26,794 nucleotides of DNA from JAHBWI01 sp035715525 (GTDB taxonomy: Bacteria; Nitrospirota; Nitrospiria; Nitrospirales; Nitrospiraceae). Made by a program: the position numbers and the translations under genes. The stretch lies in assembly GCA_035715525.1 (NCBI GenBank), contig DASTLA010000242.1:1-26794 (forward strand). The letters are read 5' to 3'. Below the pieces are notes generated by a model. That model did no database searches and was not told the DNA's origin. It was given only the letters and a program-made list of their open reading frames with translations. Shown here one piece after another: positions 13,391-20,284 of the stretch (positions within the stretch are counted from its first letter, which is position 1; every line of letters starts with the position of its first letter).

Positions 13391-14659
13391 ATGGGCCGAC
13401 GTGTGGAAACCGATGTCGCGATTGTCGGGGCCGGTGGCGGCGGGGGCGTGCTGGCCTTGATGCTGGCCCAGCGAAGCATCCGCTCTCTCGTGATCGAGCA
13501 ATCGGCGGGTCCTCCCCAAGGACTGCGCGGAGAAATCCTTCAGCCGAATGGCCAGCGCGTCCTGGATCGACTGGGGCTGTTGCATCGATTGCCGGCCCAG
13601 GCCACTCGGACGGTCGAGCGCTTCCATTTTTGCCGTGCCGGAGGTAAACGCCTCTGCACCGTCGACTATGGCGAGCTGCCCGCGCCTTATAACCGCGCCG
13701 TCGTCACGCTTCCGAATGTCGCGCACCATGCCATCTTGGAAGCACTCCATCAACTGAACCCCGAAGGTCTCTGGTGCGGGACGCAATTTACGGGGCTGCG
13801 TGTCGAAGGAACGCGCGTTGTCGGGTTGCAGGCGAGCCGGCAGGGTGAGCCGGTCGAGGTGTCGGCGCGGCTCGTGGTCGGCGCCGACGGTGCTTTTTCA
13901 AAAGTGCGGGATTGTTTGAAGATTCCGACGCAACTCCACCGATATTCCGAGGGCTATCTGATCGCGTTGCTGGACTCCACCGCCGACTTCACCGAAGGTC
14001 GGTATCTCGTCGGCAAGCGGACGATTTTGGGGCTCTTTCCCGCAGCCGATCGAAAGGCTTACGTATTCTACATGATTCCAGCAGGATCCTATGACTTCGT
14101 GAAACGACAAGGAATCGAGCGGCTTCGGGAAACCTGGGTGCGCATCGACCCCACGATGGAGCCGACCTTCAAAGGCCTGAGTGACTGGAGTCAAACCGGC
14201 TACATGCCGACAGGCCGGGTCACGACGGAACGCTGGGTCGCCGATGGAGCGCTGTTGATCGGCGATGCCGCCCATGCCATGAATCCGCACGCATCCCAAG
14301 GGCGCATGCAGGCCATGGTGGATGCAATGGTCGTGGCGGACATGATTCCCGCCTGGCTCGCCTCGGGCGACTTCTCAGCGGCCGCGCTGTCGGCCTATGA
14401 GACTTCCAGGCGTCAACAGGTGACGATGTTGCAGCGTTTGGCAGACGAACAGGTCTTGTTTTGGAATACGGGCAACCCTCTTCTAGCCTTCCTCAGAGAC
14501 CGATCGTTTCGGACGCTCGACCGTAATGCACGGCTTCGGTATCGTGTACTCTCGACGACGGCCGGATTGCGCAGCCAGCCGCCGTTTTCTTTGCTCGACC
14601 GGCTGATGGTCGCCGGATTCCTGCCGGACCCCCGCGCGGCGATCGTCTCGGTCGAGTAG
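13391..14659 (+). CDS. FAD-dependent aromatic/lipid-type monooxygenase (UbiH/PHBH superfamily)
   Basis: Flavoprotein of 422 residues. It has the Rossmann GAGGGGG motif (13-19) with IEQ (35-37) closing the ADP-binding fold, Gly-Ala-Asp-Gly (GADG, 164-167) as the DG motif that contacts both FAD and NAD(P)H, and GDAAHAMNPHASQG (291-304) that binds the FAD ribitol/pyrophosphate. These three together mark class A flavin monooxygenases such as ubiquinone hydroxylases, and also related oxidoreductases and halogenases; a halogenase Lys/WxWxIP motif is not seen. ATG 13391 has AGGAA 5 nt upstream and begins the family pattern directly. The substrate is unknown; no quinone or pigment biosynthesis genes are adjacent. 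It is in a plus-strand run with the nuclease. Confidence 0.88.
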   Translation: MGRRVETDVAIVGAGGGGGVLALMLAQRSIRSLVIEQSAGPPQGLRGEILQPNGQRVLDRLGLLHRLPAQATRTVERFHFCRAGGKRLCTVDYGELPAPYNRAVVTLPNVAHHAILEALHQLNPEGLWCGTQFTGLRVEGTRVVGLQASRQGEPVEVSARLVVGADGAFSKVRDCLKIPTQLHRYSEGYLIALLDSTADFTEGRYLVGKRTILGLFPAADRKAYVFYMIPAGSYDFVKRQGIERLRETWVRIDPTMEPTFKGLSDWSQTGYMPTGRVTTERWVADGALLIGDAAHAMNPHASQGRMQAMVDAMVVADMIPAWLASGDFSAAALSAYETSRRQQVTMLQRLADEQVLFWNTGNPLLAFLRDRSFRTLDRNARLRYRVLSTTAGLRSQPPFSLLDRLMVAGFLPDPRAAIVSVE

Positions 14660-14703
14660 AATACAACAAGGATGAGTTCCATGATGCTTCCGCATGCAAC
14701 GAG

Positions 14704-15468
14704 GTGCTCGTGACGCAACCAGCTGCTTTGGATGTCCCGTCGGATACGCAAGATCTGTTGAGCCGGTATGTAAAGGAAACGAATGCGCTGCTGGGCGCGG
14801 CCTTGGAAGGCATCGTGCTCTACGGCAGCGCCGTGCGCGGAGAATTTCTTCCAGGCCGATCGAACTTGAACCTGTTGCTTTCCCTTGCCTCTCAGGATCG
14901 GGAGATCCTTGCATGCTATGCCAAGGCCCAGCGGCGGTGGAGCCGGGAGCAGGTCGTGGTTCCGCTCCTCCTGACGGCGGACGAGATTCAGCGTTCGGCG
15001 GCGGCCTTTCCGCTGGAATTTCTAGAGATCCAGGAACAACATCGCCTGTTGTCTGGGCGTGACCCATTCATCGGTCTTCACATCGATGACACGCATCTCG
15101 CGGCCGAGGTCTTCCAGAGCCTGTCGGCAAATCTGCTTCGGGTCCGCCAGCGCTTCGTGGAAGGCGGTGGGACCGAGGAAGCGACGACGCTGTTGCTGCC
15201 GCTTTCACTGACCGGGCTGCTGCCTTGCCTGCGCGGTATGCAGCGCGTTGCCGGGCGAGCGGTGAGTTTCAACTCGGACGCGCTGCTGGCCGATATGCAA
15301 CGGTTCACCGGCTTTGAACTGCCGGGGCTCGTCGATGTGCTCAATTTGAAACGCGGCAAGATTTCGCCCGGCCCGGTGGAGGTTCCTCGACTGTTCGATC
15401 GGTACCTCGGGGACCTCACGAAGTTGGTACAGCACGTTCGCGCGCCGGGGAAAACGGGTACGTCATGA
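14704..15468 (+). CDS. Nucleotidyltransferase-fold protein, catalytic aspartates apparently lost
   Basis: Protein of about 254 residues. The segment GIVLYGSAVRGEFLPGRSNLNLLL (about residues 36-59) aligns with the MNT/pol-beta-type nucleotidyltransferase core, where GS...G is followed by S-D-x-D. Here the equivalent of D-x-D is Asn-Leu-Asn, so metal-dependent catalysis looks unlikely. The rest is helical, with a substrate-binding-like C-terminal half (TLLLPLSLTGLLPCLRGMQRVAG). The start is unsure: GTG 14704 or GTG 14710, the latter with AGGT just upstream. The stop overlaps the next gene by ATGA, so it is coupled to the TPM-domain membrane protein. Possible binding or regulatory role; not certain. 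Confidence 0.75.
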   Translation: MLVTQPAALDVPSDTQDLLSRYVKETNALLGAALEGIVLYGSAVRGEFLPGRSNLNLLLSLASQDREILACYAKAQRRWSREQVVVPLLLTADEIQRSAAAFPLEFLEIQEQHRLLSGRDPFIGLHIDDTHLAAEVFQSLSANLLRVRQRFVEGGGTEEATTLLLPLSLTGLLPCLRGMQRVAGRAVSFNSDALLADMQRFTGFELPGLVDVLNLKRGKISPGPVEVPRLFDRYLGDLTKLVQHVRAPGKTGTS

Positions 15469-16202
15469 AAGTCGCGCGTTTGCTCGCCAGCTCCTGGATC
15501 AGCATTTTGTTGGCTCTGTGGCTAGGGATGCAGGCTTTGCCGGCAGAATCCCGCGAAAAGCCGCCCGCACTGGAACCGCTGGGGTATGTGAGTGATCACG
15601 CGGGAATAATCGATCAGGATTGGCGGGCGCGCATTCGGTCGGTGTGCCAGGATCTTGAGCGAAAGACCGGAGTCGAATTGGTGGTCGTGACCGTACCCTC
15701 GCTTAAACCCTACGGGTCGGCGAACGATTTTGCGACGGACCTGTATCAGAAATGGGGCATCGGGAGCGCTCAGGAAGAGCATGGGGTACTGATTCTACTG
15801 TCGGTGCAGGAGCGGCAAGCCGCCGTCACGATGGGCCGGCGTATGATTCCCGTCATGGGTGGCAGCGTCGTCGGAAAAATCGGTCATGAATATCTTGATC
15901 CTGCCATCAAAAACGGACATTTCGGTGAAGGGCTGTATCGGACTGCCGTCGCATTGGCTTCCTTGTCGCAGGACCTTCGCGTCGGGACGTTACAGAGAAC
16001 ACACTTTCGCGGGCTGGGGTTTTGGATCACGCTCTTCACTGCCTCCGGAGCACTATGGTTTCTCTGGTGGCTGAGCCGCCCGGATCTTCGGCATCCCTTC
16101 GGCCGAATTCGCAAGGGTGAATATTGGGGAAGTGGCCAGGGGGGATTTAGAGGGAACTTTGGCGGCCTGGGAGGAGGGATGGGAGGAGAAGGCTGGAAGT
16201 GA
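15465..16202 (+). CDS. TPM-domain membrane protein (YgcG/DUF477 family)
   Basis: Protein of 245 residues. A signal peptide spans about residues 1-29, then a TPM domain (about 38-165) recognisable from YVSDHAGIIDQDWRARI, GVELVVVTVPSL, ATDLYQKWGIGSAQEEHGVLIL and GHEYLDPAIKNGHFGEGLYRTAVAL. A single TM helix follows (about 183-203, Trp- and Leu-rich), then a basic, Gly-rich C-terminal tail (GGFRGNFGGLGGGMGG) as usual in this family. TPM proteins have been linked to photosystem II repair in plants and to weak phosphatase activity, but the bacterial function is mostly unknown. Topology: TPM domain periplasmic, tail cytoplasmic. Coupled by ATGA overlap to the nucleotidyltransferase-fold gene; no lemA gene next to it. 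Confidence 0.88.
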   Translation: MKVARLLASSWISILLALWLGMQALPAESREKPPALEPLGYVSDHAGIIDQDWRARIRSVCQDLERKTGVELVVVTVPSLKPYGSANDFATDLYQKWGIGSAQEEHGVLILLSVQERQAAVTMGRRMIPVMGGSVVGKIGHEYLDPAIKNGHFGEGLYRTAVALASLSQDLRVGTLQRTHFRGLGFWITLFTASGALWFLWWLSRPDLRHPFGRIRKGEYWGSGQGGFRGNFGGLGGGMGGEGWK

Positions 16203-16226
16203 CTTCGACCGAAAAGAGCCGAGCGG

Positions 16227-16667
16227 CTATCGGGAGTGACTCCTGATCGGCACATCCCGACCTTCCTCCAAATCTTGAAGGTCCGACCAAGCCGTGATGT
16301 CGGTCCTGGTCGGATTCACCGCATCCAGATATTGTTTGAACTTCACCGCGCTTTCGGGGGAACTGGGGCCCCTCGCAAGCAACTCTCGATTCCACTCTTC
16401 CAACTCGGCAGCGCTGTGCGGGATGGCGATGCGCTGAAACCACTGGACGACGCCTGCGTCGGTGGGATTTTGGCGGACGGCCGCAGTGAAGGCCGCCGCC
16501 GTGATTCCGGCGTAGTCCAGCACCCGCTCATCCATCGGACAGGGATAAATGTATTCGCCTTCCGTCCCGGCCAAAACCGCGCGGCACTTGTCGATCATGC
16601 GAGCCAGGTGCGCGTAGCCCGCCAATTGCTCCCGCATGCTCCGAGGGAAACCCTTGCGCAGGTCCAT
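16227..16667 (-). CDS. DUF5069 domain protein
   Basis: Protein of 146 residues. The start (MDLRKGFPRSMREQLAGYAHLARMIDKCRAVLAG) and the GEYIYPCPMDERVL segment match what I recall of DUF5069 proteins, small soluble proteins of unknown function common in Nitrospirota, Planctomycetes and Verrucomicrobia. The second half is helical with a Trp-rich stretch (VQWFQR, ELEEWNRELL). Translation starts at ATG 16667, overlapping the upstream stop as TAATG, so it is coupled to the DUF3386 gene. Convergent with the TPM gene, 24 bp apart. Function unknown. Confidence 0.8.
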   Translation of the reverse strand: MDLRKGFPRSMREQLAGYAHLARMIDKCRAVLAGTEGEYIYPCPMDERVLDYAGITAAAFTAAVRQNPTDAGVVQWFQRIAIPHSAAELEEWNRELLARGPSSPESAVKFKQYLDAVNPTRTDITAWSDLQDLEEGRDVPIRSHSR

Positions 16668-17344
16668 TAAGCCAGCAATTTATGGTTCGTGAATGTCAAC
16701 GAACGCACCTGTACTGCCCCGTTTTCGAAGGAGATGATGCGCCTTGTGGACGGTAGGTCGGATTTTCCCACCCGAACATGCGTATCGGTGAAGCTTTCCA
16801 CATTCCTCAGCTTGGAATCTTGCGGGGAAAAATAATACACCGTGTACTTGGTCGTCAGGTGCTTGTGATCTTGGGTGGTGGCGCTCTCCTCGACATTGAT
16901 CGTGAAGGCCACGTGCGGCATCACCCGGTTGATTTGAGTGATGCGGTCGCCCTTGATTCGATAGTGGGACTGCATGCCGTCACCGTGTATGTTCACCCGT
17001 CGGCCGAATGGGTGGTCGATGTCTTCGCCCAGCGTCAGCCGATGGCGGCCATCCGATTCCTCGAACTTTCGCGGAGCCCGGTGCACGGCGATCATACCGA
17101 TTTGTTCCTCCGCCCATTTTTGCGTCGCTTCATCAGGCAACGAGACCGTCACCTCCCTCGGTTCTTGGATCACCACCGTGCCTGATTGGACTTCGCCGTT
17201 GGTGTTCACGGTCAGATCTGCGGTGAAGCCGCGGAAGTCCGGTTGCCAACGGGCCGTGTGCTCGAAAGCTTGCTTCAGGAGGGCCCGAGCTTCGGGATCG
17301 TCCGCAACGTCGGTCTCTTGGTCCTGCTTGGTATAGGTTTCCAT
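16667..17344 (-). CDS. DUF3386-like protein
   Basis: Protein of 225 residues. ATG 17344 was chosen because AAGGAG lies 8 nt upstream; a frame extension of 12 codons exists but would swallow that site. The N-terminal part (DPEARALLKQAFEHTARWQPDFRGFTADLTV) and the following beta-rich body (VQSGTVVIQEPREVTV, HRLTLGEDIDHPFGRRVNIHGDGMQSHY, TTKYTVYYFSPQDSKLRNVES) match my memory of DUF3386, a family known mainly from cyanobacteria. No signal peptide or catalytic motif is evident. It has one of the best promoters in the window and is the first gene of a two-gene unit with the DUF5069 gene. Function unknown. Confidence 0.78.
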   Translation of the reverse strand: METYTKQDQETDVADDPEARALLKQAFEHTARWQPDFRGFTADLTVNTNGEVQSGTVVIQEPREVTVSLPDEATQKWAEEQIGMIAVHRAPRKFEESDGRHRLTLGEDIDHPFGRRVNIHGDGMQSHYRIKGDRITQINRVMPHVAFTINVEESATTQDHKHLTTKYTVYYFSPQDSKLRNVESFTDTHVRVGKSDLPSTRRIISFENGAVQVRSLTFTNHKLLA

Positions 17345-17378
17345 GTCTCTGCTCCTTTGTAGGTCCATTGAAAAAATC

Positions 17379-17407
17379 ATTATAGTTGTGCCGGTACGCT
17401 TCTACAA
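17379..17407 (-). promoter_or_regulatory. Strong candidate promoter for the DUF3386-DUF5069 unit
   Basis: On the minus strand TTGTAG (17402-17407) and a perfect TATAAT (17379-17384) are 17 bp apart, 34 bp before the start at 17344. Good -10 and spacing, moderate -35. Confidence 0.65.
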
Positions 17408-17449
17408 CGGCAGAGGCCGCGAAAGTTCTGGCCATGACCGCGGCGGATC

Positions 17450-17458
17450 TGTTATACT
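17450..17458 (+). promoter_or_regulatory. Extended -10 promoter candidate for the basic-tailed protein
   Basis: TGTTATACT fits the extended -10 form TGnTATAnT, with no clear -35. It lies 75 bp before the start at 17534, divergent from the DUF3386 promoter in the same 189-bp gap. Confidence 0.45.
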
Positions 17459-17533
17459 GCGGCGAATTTTCCCGTGTTTTTGGTAGTTTACGTGTCGTTC
17501 GGTTGAAGAGAGCCGGTGTAAGAAAGGAGTGCT

Positions 17534-17881
17534 ATGGAGCGGCGAGCCGCGTCTCACACAGAAGAAGAGGAGATGAACCAACGGCGGCGATTGTTGGGAT
17601 TAGCCCGCAAGGGGGATCCGAAAGCCATCGCCAAGTTGTTTGAACTCTATCAGGTCCGCGTGTTGAGCGGCGACATGCTCAATAAGCTCAACAAGTCCTA
17701 TTATAAGGCGGCGGCGCAGCAACAGAAATCTTCGCACCAGCCAACCGGCAAGGGAGCCAAGTCATCAAAGAGCGCTCATGGTGACGCCAAGACCGCTCAA
17801 AAACCTTCCAAATCGCAACCGTCGAAACCAGCCGCGCGCAAAGGCGCATTGCCTGCCAAGAGCAAACGGTCCGGGCGCTGA
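17534..17881 (+). CDS. Small protein with a Lys/Ala/Ser-rich, histone H1-like tail
   Basis: Protein of 115 residues with a good ribosome site (AAAGGAG, 5-6 nt before ATG 17534). The first half (about residues 1-58) is a charged helical region (EEEEMNQRRRLLGLARKGDPKAIAKLFELYQVRVL, LNKLNKSYYKAAAQQQ). The second half is a low-complexity basic tail built from Lys, Ala, Ser, Pro and Gln (GKGAKSSKSAHGD, SKSQPSKPAARKGALPAKSK) and almost free of acidic or aromatic residues. Such tails in bacteria bind DNA or RNA non-specifically, as in H1-like proteins. No enzymatic domain. A nucleoid- or ribosome-associated role is a guess from composition. Confidence 0.75.
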   Translation: MERRAASHTEEEEMNQRRRLLGLARKGDPKAIAKLFELYQVRVLSGDMLNKLNKSYYKAAAQQQKSSHQPTGKGAKSSKSAHGDAKTAQKPSKSQPSKPAARKGALPAKSKRSGR

Positions 17882-17935
17882 TTCCGCCCTGTGCTAGTCA
17901 GTCGCGGCGTTGCGCTGCCAGGCCGCCGGGCGAGG

Positions 17936-18229
17936 TCAATGGACCGAGACACGAAGCCCGCCAGCGGCCAATTGTTTGCCGATTTCATCCGCAAGCTTTC
18001 GTTCGCCGGAATACACGGTGGCTTGTCCCTCGTGGTCGATGCGCCAGGCCAGTTCGAACGCCCGGGACGAGCTCATCCCCGGGATCACTTTGCAGAACAG
18101 GGCAATCACCTGTTGATATGTATGGCATTCACAGTTGAATACGATCACCCGGGCTTCGAGGTCGTCGCGGGTTCCGATATCCGTCGTTTCTTCGGCTTCA
18201 GGAGTAATGACAGGGGCGAGCGTGCTCAT
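17936..18229 (-). CDS. clpS: ClpS-like ClpAP/N-degron adaptor, altered binding residues
   Basis: Protein of 97 residues. The core from about residue 26 (ARVIVFNCECHTYQQVI) through AFELAWRIDHEGQATVYSGERK to the terminal LAAGGLRVSVH follows the ClpS fold: strand, substrate loop, helix, strand with H-x-G, helix, strand. Classical ClpS delivers N-end-rule substrates to ClpA, using Asn-Asp-Asp to bind the free N-terminal amine; here the matching residues are Asn-Cys-Glu. The conserved His (IDHEGQA) is present. The first 25 residues are an acidic, probably flexible extension. ATG 18229 has no Shine-Dalgarno and sits 12 nt from an extended -10, so a leaderless or very short leader is possible. No clpA is adjacent. 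Confidence 0.82.
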   Translation of the reverse strand: MSTLAPVITPEAEETTDIGTRDDLEARVIVFNCECHTYQQVIALFCKVIPGMSSSRAFELAWRIDHEGQATVYSGERKLADEIGKQLAAGGLRVSVH

Positions 18230-18241
18230 GCGTTGGGTAAA

Positions 18242-18250
18242 AGTGTAGCA
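18242..18250 (-). promoter_or_regulatory. Extended -10 element close to the clpS-like start
   Basis: On the minus strand TGCTACACT matches TGnTAnAnT. Its end is only 12 nt from ATG 18229, implying a leader of about five nt, which agrees with the lack of a ribosome site. Confidence 0.4.
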
Positions 18251-18271
18251 GGTGCCTCGACCGTCTGTGAA

Positions 18272-18955
18272 TCAAAAATCTCCTGGCGAGACGTGCTCAT
18301 GTTCGATTGGCAGCGACTCCCGGATCAACGTACGGTCAAAAAGCTCGTAGTGGGACAGCGAATCGGTGACCGCGACCAAACTCTGGTTGCGGCTCAATTG
18401 GACGGTATAGTACTCGGCGGCGGCCGTCTTCAGCAGAGCCAACCCGTATTCAAAAGCATATGCGTCCTCAAGGGATCCCGGACGACTCTGTCGGCGAAGC
18501 GAATCCACGTTGTAGGGATGGGTGGAAAAGGTCGGCTCCAGCAGGCGAAGGAGGGCCGCGGGACCCGGGACGGTCGACGATCCGAGCCGCATGGCATGCG
18601 TGAGATCGAACAGACCGCGTTGAAAGCGACGGTCCTCCGCCAGGCTCTTGTGAAACCGGCTGCGCCAGCCTTGATCGGCCAGCGCGCGATCCACGAACCC
18701 GACTGCGTCCGACGAAAGAACTCCGCTCACCCCGTGACCCTGGATGATGCGGCCTGACCTCACGAGATCGGGATGAGAGTCGCCCATGCGATCTTGATAG
18801 GCCGTAGTCCCCATCATGGGCGTCAGCCGAAGCGCCATGTAATCCCTGAAGTGGATCCGGTGGAAGCGGGTCAACATGGCTTGCAGGGTTGCCGGAGCGC
18901 AAAGATGGAACGGATAGAACAGCGCATCCCGGGTCCCGTACGTCGTCGGCTCCAT
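18272..18955 (-). CDS. Conserved-looking hypothetical protein
   Basis: Protein of 227 residues from ATG 18955, preceded closely by AGGGAG; an alternative ATG at 18982 adds nine residues but has no ribosome site. The protein is mostly helical with no signal peptide. Visible features are ALFYPFHLCAPATLQAMLTRFHRIHFRDYMAL near the start, a His/Gly segment (GRIIQGHGVSGVL), QRGLFDLTHAMRLG in the middle and AYAFEYGLALLKTAAAEYY towards the end. The several His, Asp and Tyr residues could form a metal site but no motif is recognisable. It is divergent from the cation antiporter, with the alternative start sharing the GCATGC at 18979-18984. Function unknown. Confidence 0.7.
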   Translation of the reverse strand: MEPTTYGTRDALFYPFHLCAPATLQAMLTRFHRIHFRDYMALRLTPMMGTTAYQDRMGDSHPDLVRSGRIIQGHGVSGVLSSDAVGFVDRALADQGWRSRFHKSLAEDRRFQRGLFDLTHAMRLGSSTVPGPAALLRLLEPTFSTHPYNVDSLRRQSRPGSLEDAYAFEYGLALLKTAAAEYYTVQLSRNQSLVAVTDSLSHYELFDRTLIRESLPIEHEHVSPGDF

Positions 18956-18980
18956 CTCTCCCTGCTGTGAGGCGATTCGC

Positions 18981-20048
18981 ATGCGATTTTTACTCGATTC
19001 CTGGTTGAATCTGCTCCTGATCTTCGTCCCGGTCGCCGCGATCCTGGAAGTCGTTCATGCGGATCCGATTCTCGTCTTTACGGCCTCGGCCCTTGGCATC
19101 GTCCCGCTGGCCGGGTTGCTCGGCACCGCCACCGAGCATTTGACCTCGCATGTCGGCGCCGGCGTCGGTGGCTTGTTGAACGCCTCGCTGGGAAACGCGG
19201 CCGAATTGATCATTGCCTTGGCCGCGTTGCGGGAGGGCTTGCATGACGTGGTCAAAGCCTCCCTCACCGGCTCCATTATCGGCAACATTTTATTGGTGCT
19301 CGGAGCCGCCATGTTGGCCGGTGGCATGCGGCACGAGCGACAGAAATTCAACCGGACCGCCGCCGGGATGGGGGCGAGCTTGCTGCTGCTCTCCGCGGTC
19401 GGCCTCATCGTGCCGGCCTTGTTTCATTTTACGGCTTCGGATCGCGGTATTACCATCGAACATGAACTGAGCCTGGCGATCGCCGTGGTTTTGTTCAGCA
19501 TTTATCTTCTCAGCCTCGCGTTTTCGCTGCGCACCCATCGACACCTCTACGCCGGAGGAGAGGAGCATGGGGATGGCAAGAAGGGGTGGGGCAAAGCCAA
19601 GTCGGTTACGGTCCTGGCCGTCGTCACGCTGCTGATTGCAGTCTTGAGCGAGTTCCTCGTGGCCTCGATCGAGCCTGCCGCCAAGATGCTCGGCATGACC
19701 CAAATTTTCGTCGGCGTTGTTTTGGTGGCGCTCGTGGGCAATGCCGCCGAACATTCCACGGCCGTGTTGGTGGCGGTCAAGAACAAAATGGATCTAGCTT
19801 TCGGGATCGCCGTGGGGTCGAGCCTGCAGATCGCATTGCTGGTAGCGCCGGTCCTCGTCTTTGCAAGTTACCTGTTCGGCACCCCACTGGATTTGATCTT
19901 TACGCCGTTCGAAGTGGCTGCCGTCACGATGTCGGTGTTGATCGTCGGCTTCGTGGCGATGGATGGAGAATCGCACTGGATGGAAGGGGTCATGCTCGTG
20001 GGCGTCTATCTCATCTTGGCGATCGCGTTCTTCTTTCTTCCCGCCTGA
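18981..20048 (+). CDS. Ca2+/cation:H+ antiporter (CaCA superfamily, CAX type)
   Basis: Integral inner-membrane exchanger of 355 residues with about eleven TM helices. The two inverted alpha repeats are clear: GNAAELIIALAAL followed by GSIIGNILLVLG (about residues 72-107) and GNAAEHSTAVLVAV followed by GIAVGSSLQIALLVAP (about residues 252-293). The Glu of each GNAAE and the GS(I/S)-x-x-N/Q pairs bind the cation. A hydrophilic loop with EEHGDGKKGWGKAK (about 191-206) separates the two halves and could be regulatory. The GNAAE signature and length fit CAX/ChaA-type calcium/proton exchange. ATG 18981 has GAGG 9 nt upstream. Single gene, with convergent genes after it. Na+/H+ activity as in ChaA is also possible. 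Confidence 0.93.
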   Translation: MRFLLDSWLNLLLIFVPVAAILEVVHADPILVFTASALGIVPLAGLLGTATEHLTSHVGAGVGGLLNASLGNAAELIIALAALREGLHDVVKASLTGSIIGNILLVLGAAMLAGGMRHERQKFNRTAAGMGASLLLLSAVGLIVPALFHFTASDRGITIEHELSLAIAVVLFSIYLLSLAFSLRTHRHLYAGGEEHGDGKKGWGKAKSVTVLAVVTLLIAVLSEFLVASIEPAAKMLGMTQIFVGVVLVALVGNAAEHSTAVLVAVKNKMDLAFGIAVGSSLQIALLVAPVLVFASYLFGTPLDLIFTPFEVAAVTMSVLIVGFVAMDGESHWMEGVMLVGVYLILAIAFFFLPA

Positions 20049-20061
20049 CCTCGCAACCGGG

Positions 20062-20265
20062 CTAAAAGGTGTCCATGTCGATCACCTCGGTCGCGTCCCA
20101 GAGGTTTTTCTTTTCAGCGTCGGCAAGATCCTTCTCTTGATCGTCTGCCGTCTCCGTTCCGAATACCGCCCGGGGATCGCTTCCCGGCGGGCCGGCTTCG
20201 CCCGATGTGCCGTCGCATCGATTGCCGCGCCGTAGTTTTTTGGTGGGATCCATATTCACCGGCAT
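20062..20265 (-). CDS. Small hydrophilic hypothetical protein
   Basis: Protein of 67 residues, likely real because GGGAGGA sits 6-7 nt before ATG 20265. It is highly charged and probably disordered (MDPTKKLRRGNRCDGTSGEAGPPGSDPRAVFG, then EKDLADAEKKNLWDATEVIDMDTF), with one Cys and one Trp. It is 19 bp downstream of hemW on the same strand and likely co-transcribed. No family recognised and no function proposed. Confidence 0.65.
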   Translation of the reverse strand: MPVNMDPTKKLRRGNRCDGTSGEAGPPGSDPRAVFGTETADDQEKDLADAEKKNLWDATEVIDMDTF

Positions 20266-20284
20266 GAGATCTTCCTCCCGTCGA

